Below, one piece after another: positions 32,008 to 35,031 of a DNA stretch of 35,031 bases. The stretch spans positions 1-35,031 of the forward strand of contig PMOQ01000023.1 of assembly GCA_003161255.1 (NCBI GenBank). The letters run 5' to 3'. Below the pieces are notes generated by a model. The model did no database searches. It saw only the letters and a list, made by a program, of their open reading frames with translations, and was not told where the DNA came from. Numbering within the stretch: the stretch's first letter is position 1; every line of letters starts with the position of its first letter. Source of the DNA: Acidimicrobiaceae bacterium. GTDB taxonomy: Bacteria > Actinomycetota > Acidimicrobiia > Acidimicrobiales > RAAP-2. The position numbers and the translations under genes were made by a program.

Positions 32008-32652
32008 CTACCCGTACGTGGGGTGCTGCGGCCACCCCGGAGGCGAGTCCTCCCAGTCCTCCTGCCGGCCGTACGGGGTGAGGTCAAGGATGTTGTTGGC
32101 GAAGAGGAGGCGATCCACGCCTCGAGCCGTGGTCGAGTACGTCAAGTAGACGTCGTCGCCGTCGCGCAGGAACACCGTGAGCCTGAAGAGGTTCCCCGCT
32201 CCCGTGTCGTCGGCGAAGCCATTCCCGCGTGAGGAGACGAACGGCACCGTCCAGCCCATCCGGGCGGTGTACTCCCGAATCTGGTCGAGTGGCATGTTGG
32301 ACACCGTCACGAATGTGACCCCCGTGTCGTGGAGGGTGCCGAGGTTGGCGACGTTGTTCGTGAAGTGCGTGCAGCCGGGGCAGAACGCGTCCGGTCCGTT
32401 GTCCATGAATTGGTACACGACGAGTTGCTGGCGATCGTCGAAGAGGTCGAGCAGTGTCTTGGGGCCTTCGGGGGTATCGAACATGTAGCCGTTGTCGAAT
32501 CTCACCATCGGCATCTCCCGTCGCTTGGCAGCGAGCGCGTCGAGAGTGCGCGTAGCCTCCTTCTCGGCCCGGAGCAGCTCGTCACGCTGATGCTGCCATT
32601 CCTCGGCCGAGACGACTGGTGGACGGGCGACTGCGCTCGATACTTCGGTCAC
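32008..32652 (-). CDS. DUF899-family thioredoxin-like protein (second copy)
   Basis: 214 residues. It has the same layout as the plus-strand paralogue: RDELLRAEKEATRTLDAL, KRREMPMVRFDNGYMFDTPE, LLDLFDDRQQLVVYQFM, FCPGCTHFTNNVANLG with the Cys pair (about 93-96), VTFVTVSNMPLDQIREYT, FLRDGDDVYLTYSTTARG and LDLTPYGRQEDWEDSPPGWP at the C-terminus. It is shorter by about 45 residues, mainly at the C-terminal end. The ATG at 32652 is preceded by GAGAAGGAG. The two copies are divergent in sequence, so they probably have different substrates or were gained separately. Confidence 0.9.
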   Translation of the reverse strand: MTEVSSAVARPPVVSAEEWQHQRDELLRAEKEATRTLDALAAKRREMPMVRFDNGYMFDTPEGPKTLLDLFDDRQQLVVYQFMDNGPDAFCPGCTHFTNNVANLGTLHDTGVTFVTVSNMPLDQIREYTARMGWTVPFVSSRGNGFADDTGAGNLFRLTVFLRDGDDVYLTYSTTARGVDRLLFANNILDLTPYGRQEDWEDSPPGWPQHPTYG

Positions 32653-33047
32653 GCGCTGCTCCTTCTCTCATTCACGACAGATCAGACGTCCCGCCCCGGC
32701 GGAAGATCATCGCAACCCAACTGCTGCTCCGAACTGCCGGTTCAGTGGGACGGCCGCGGACCCTCATCAGGTTCACCGGACGATGGCATGTTATCGAAGG
32801 CGTCGCGCACCCAATTTGTTCGGATGGGCTGTCGAGACTGCCTCGAAACGCCCGTTGAGTGGCGCGCCGGAACGACGCGCAACTCAACCGGCGTTGACGG
32901 GTCGCCAATGTTCGGCGATCTGCGCGGCCCTCTCTCCGCTCACTTTATCGGTGAGGTAGGCCGCTGGTTGAGCGATTGACCACATGGCGACTGACGGTGG
33001 CCCGACGAAGGGTCGTCACTTTGCTACTGCTCTGTGTCTCCAATGTG
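32653..33047. other. 395-bp gap between the DUF899 gene and the intron
   Basis: It contains a strong hairpin (32854-32888) and, on the minus strand, a 33-codon frame (32884-32985, AAYLTDKVSGERAAQIAEHW) with protein-like composition. That frame may be the tail of a gene interrupted on the far side of the intron, but no family is recognised. Nothing else is supported. Confidence 0.4.
32854..32888. repeat. Long imperfect hairpin, GTTGAGT...ACTCAAC
   Basis: GTTGAGT (32854-32860) pairs with ACTCAAC (32882-32888), followed after one G-A mismatch by GCGCG/CGCGC pairing. The stem has about 12 pairs and a 9-nt loop. There is no U-run for a terminator. The order of the arms is opposite to that of an integron attC site. 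Function unknown. Confidence 0.6.
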
Positions 33048-33077
33048 GTCGCCTGCTGTCCCCAGCGGCCCCCGATC

Positions 33078-33111
33078 AAACCGTGCATGCCGTTCTCCGG
33101 CACACGGCTTT
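33078..33111 (-). ncRNA. Group II intron domain V
   Basis: The 34-nt minus-strand sequence starts AAAGCCGUGUGCCGG and ends GGCAUGCACGGUUU. It forms the conserved hairpin with the AGC catalytic triad near its base, a two-base bulge and a short terminal loop (AGAA). It follows the reverse transcriptase stop by 10 nt. Confidence 0.9.
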
Positions 33112-33121
33112 CCGACATCGT

Positions 33122-34474
33122 TCATCGCAGTGCATGCGCAGTCGGGTAGTGCACCGTCCCAGTGAGTCGATAGATCCCGAGGTTCCCCAGCCATTCCCAC
33201 GTAAAGCGGTCGGACCAGTTACACCCTCGGAGTCCGTGTTTCCGGCTGGCCAGCCGTGCCACTCGCTCGTGGACGTAGGCATCGATTGCGCTGAACTTGG
33301 CCGACGAGTTGCCTTGTCGGAAGTAGGCACCCCAGCCCCGCAGAACGGGATTGAGATCATCGACCACCACGCCCAGATCGAGCCCGACTCGACTCGGGGT
33401 TGTCAGCGCACGGACTTTGCCTCTGATCGAGGCCATGGCCCGTGGTGACGGCCATTTGTGGAGCCAGTAACGACCCGGCCGTTTCCAGGACTTGACCATC
33501 CGATGGTGGAAGCCCAAGAAGTCGAAACCCTCCGCCCCTTGCCGAAGATCAGCGATCCTGGTCTTGTCGGGATGCAATTGCAATCCGAAAGGTTCCAGGG
33601 TCTCTCCGGCCAGGTCCCGAGCCGCTTCGGCTCGTTCCTGTGTCGGGCAGAGGACGACGAAGTCGTCGCAATAACGGACCAGCGTCCCCAGTCGCTTTCC
33701 ACCGCTAGCCCACGCCTCGTCGAGGACATGGAGAGCGATGTTGGCGAGCAGGGGGGAAACGGGCGAGCCTTGCGGGGTTCCAGCCTCAGAGTCTGAGACC
33801 ACCCCACCCTCGAACACCCCAGCCCGCAGCCAACTGCGCAGCAACTTCAACATCTGCCGGTCAACGATCCGGCGTTCGACCTGAGCCATAAGGGCCTCGT
33901 GGTCGATGTTGTCAAAGCACGCCTTGATGTCAGCGTCGAGCACCCACCCTCGACCCTTGTTGGCCGTCTGTCGGACGGCTTCGAGGGCCTGGTGCGCCGA
34001 TCGATTCGGGCGGAACCCGAAACTCACCGGGTGGAAATCGGCTTCGAAGATCGGCTCAAGGACGATCTTCGCTGCCGTCATGATCACCCGATCGGCGATA
34101 GTGGGAATGCCGAGTGGCCGGGTCTCCCCCGGCTTGCCCGGCTTCGGGATGTTGACCCGCCGCAGTGGCTTCGGCCGATAGGTACCGGATCGAAGTTCTG
34201 CGGTGAGGCCGTCAAGGAAGGCACGCACCGACTCGGTGCCCCCGGCTCCGATGTCAGCGATGCTTATGGCGTCGACGCCGGGTGCGCCTTGGTTGGTGGC
34301 CACGTCGACCCATGCCCGCCACATCACGTCACTGCGGGTGAGCTTGTCGAAGAGGGCGTGAAAGCGACGTGTGCGGTCCTGCTTGGCACTGCGATAGAGC
34401 ACGCGTTGAAGGGCTCGAACGGGGTCCAGGCCATCGGCCTGTCTGACGGACCTAGCCGAGTTCTCGGCACTCAT
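33122..34474 (-). CDS. Group II intron-encoded reverse transcriptase/maturase lacking an endonuclease domain
   Basis: 450 residues. RT blocks are intact: RRVNIPKPGKPGETRPLGIPT, DRVIMTAAKIVLEPIFEADF, SFGFRPNRSAHQALEAV, DADIKACFDNIDH, AGTPQGSPVSPLLANIALH and the active-site YCDD (Tyr268-Asp271), a known variant of YADD. The thumb/maturase X domain follows (FDFLGFHHRMV, then NPVLRGWGAYFRQGN and WSDRFTWEWLG). The protein ends soon after this, so the C-terminal HNH endonuclease found in many intron proteins is absent. Family knowledge: the protein aids splicing and reverse transcribes the intron at its target. It starts at the ATG at 34474 in intron domain IV and stops at 33122, just before domain V. 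Confidence 0.96.
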   Translation of the reverse strand: MSAENSARSVRQADGLDPVRALQRVLYRSAKQDRTRRFHALFDKLTRSDVMWRAWVDVATNQGAPGVDAISIADIGAGGTESVRAFLDGLTAELRSGTYRPKPLRRVNIPKPGKPGETRPLGIPTIADRVIMTAAKIVLEPIFEADFHPVSFGFRPNRSAHQALEAVRQTANKGRGWVLDADIKACFDNIDHEALMAQVERRIVDRQMLKLLRSWLRAGVFEGGVVSDSEAGTPQGSPVSPLLANIALHVLDEAWASGGKRLGTLVRYCDDFVVLCPTQERAEAARDLAGETLEPFGLQLHPDKTRIADLRQGAEGFDFLGFHHRMVKSWKRPGRYWLHKWPSPRAMASIRGKVRALTTPSRVGLDLGVVVDDLNPVLRGWGAYFRQGNSSAKFSAIDAYVHERVARLASRKHGLRGCNWSDRFTWEWLGNLGIYRLTGTVHYPTAHALR

Positions 34475-35031
34475 CAGCGTTCCTTACCTTCATTGTCGTG
34501 CACCGATGAAGCAGGGGCCCTTCGCTCGGAGCAGGTTGTGTTGTCCTGCCCGTCATCACTACTACGACCCCCTCCGACTCCCTCTCGGCTGCCGGCCATT
34601 TCCCGGGGTCGCCGGTTATAGGCAAGCTCGCTCCCGATCCCCGCAGGGTCGGGGCCGGGTAGGGCCTCTCCAGTTCCCTCGCCACCCTTCTGACCGTTCC
34701 ACGTCCCCTACGCCGGAGGGTCCATCGCCGCCCGCTCCAAGAACCCAGACGGCTTCCATGGCCTTCACCAAATCCACACAGGCTCGGCACCCTCTTGCCC
34801 CGCCGAGGCGGGAAGTCTTCACGACGCTGCAGACTTCGCTTCATGCTGCGGACCGGCCAGTTGCTCGACCCCGCTTCGACCCCGGTCTCTCAACCGAAGC
34901 CGGGGGCTTCACTACCGGGGACCTTGGCGTCTCCCCGGACCGGACTTTCACCGGCTGGCTGACGAGAGCTTGGGCTCGGTTACGTCATGACCACTCCTTT
35001 GTGCTCATGGCGTCCGAGCTGCTGGACGCAC

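Larger units (their letters stand above)
33048..35031 (-). mobile_element. Group II intron, nearly or fully complete, reaching the right window edge
   Basis: The minus strand begins at 35031 with GUGCG, the group II 5' consensus. A domain I-like structured region follows (GCGUCC/GGACGC helix at once, later GGUGAAAGUCCGGU and GAAGCGAAGUCUGCAG). Next comes the reverse transcriptase ORF (33122-34474), then domain V (33078-33111) and a domain VI hairpin: GCC-GCUG (33063-33069) pairs with CAGC-GGC (33051-33058) around a bulged A at 33054, the likely branch point. An AC end at 33048 places the branch seven bases from the 3' end. The 5' exon is outside the window. Boundaries are predicted by consensus and may shift by a few bases at the 3' side. 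Confidence 0.85.

Noticed and set aside
32710-32888. Integron attC site (RYYYAAC and GTTRRRY motifs)
   Set aside because: The clear hairpin has the arms in reverse order for attC. The only alternative pairing spans about 150 bp with poor complementarity, and no integrase or cassette array is present.
34452-34844. Minus-strand frame of 130 codons upstream of the reverse transcriptase
   Set aside because: It lies in the structured 5' part of the intron RNA, overlaps the reverse transcriptase start and resembles no protein.
1-35031. CRISPR array, phage or known defence system
   Set aside because: No spaced direct repeats, cas genes, phage structural genes, restriction genes or toxin-antitoxin pairs were recognised on either strand.

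Overview
The window is GC-rich bacterial DNA, about 70 percent GC by eye and lower between about 31 and 33 kb. It most likely comes from an actinomycete-type bacterium. Three things point that way: a mycothiol-dependent maleylpyruvate isomerase-type enzyme, two GAF-ANTAR regulators, and a fused LivH-LivM-LivG transporter. A narrower placement, for example Acidimicrobiia, is only a guess. Both window edges look like contig ends. The left edge is a 23-bp fold-back copy of sequence lying about 130 bp inside. The right edge coincides with the 5' terminus (GUGCG) of a group II intron.

Layout. 1-688: truncated Alg14/Alg13-like (PssD-PssE) glycosyltransferase. 980-11140, minus strand: a seven-gene cobalamin operon, cobU-cobS-cbiB-cobC-cobQ-cobN-chlI/D fusion, in which all six junctions are 4-nt ATGA/GTGA overlaps. 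A cobalamin riboswitch (11166-11326) precedes it, and cobO diverges from it on the plus strand. 11.9-12.6 kb: a decayed luciferase-like monooxygenase gene. 12.6-18.2 kb: a secreted S53-like peptidase, a CHASE-GGDEF-EAL cyclic-di-GMP enzyme with a possible 9-codon leader ORF, an intergenic segment that folds into several hairpins, and two GAF-ANTAR regulators. 18.6 kb: cobB (cobyrinate a,c-diamide synthase), away from the operon. 20-24.4 kb, minus: livHMG fusion, livF and a CADD-type heme-oxygenase-fold enzyme. 24.5 kb: a MetE-C-like methyltransferase. 25.6-29.2 kb, minus: a metallo-beta-lactamase-fold hydrolase, a mycothiol-dependent isomerase overlapping a fumarylacetoacetase-family hydrolase, and a GNAT acetyltransferase. 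29.2-32.7 kb: a lipoprotein, two oppositely oriented DUF899 proteins, an ankyrin protein and a SET-domain fragment. 33.0-35.0 kb: a group II intron encoding a reverse transcriptase.

How the genes work together. The cob genes cover the late half of B12 synthesis: a,c-amidation (CobB), cobalt insertion (CobN with the ChlI/D-like ATPase), adenosylation (CobO), the remaining amidations (CobQ), the aminopropanol arm (CobC, CbiB), nucleotide activation (CobU) and joining (CobS). Corrin-ring methylation genes and lower-ligand genes (bluB, cobT) are not here. The isomerase-hydrolase pair matches the last two steps of glutathione-independent gentisate degradation, but no gentisate dioxygenase is in view. 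The liv genes form a branched-chain amino-acid-type importer without a binding protein nearby.

I see no CRISPR array, no tRNA or rRNA, and no clear defence or phage system. The items most worth follow-up are the CADD-type protein with both proposed sacrificial residues, the multi-helix segment at 16491-16595, the uniformly overlapping riboswitch-led operon, and the intron lacking an endonuclease domain.
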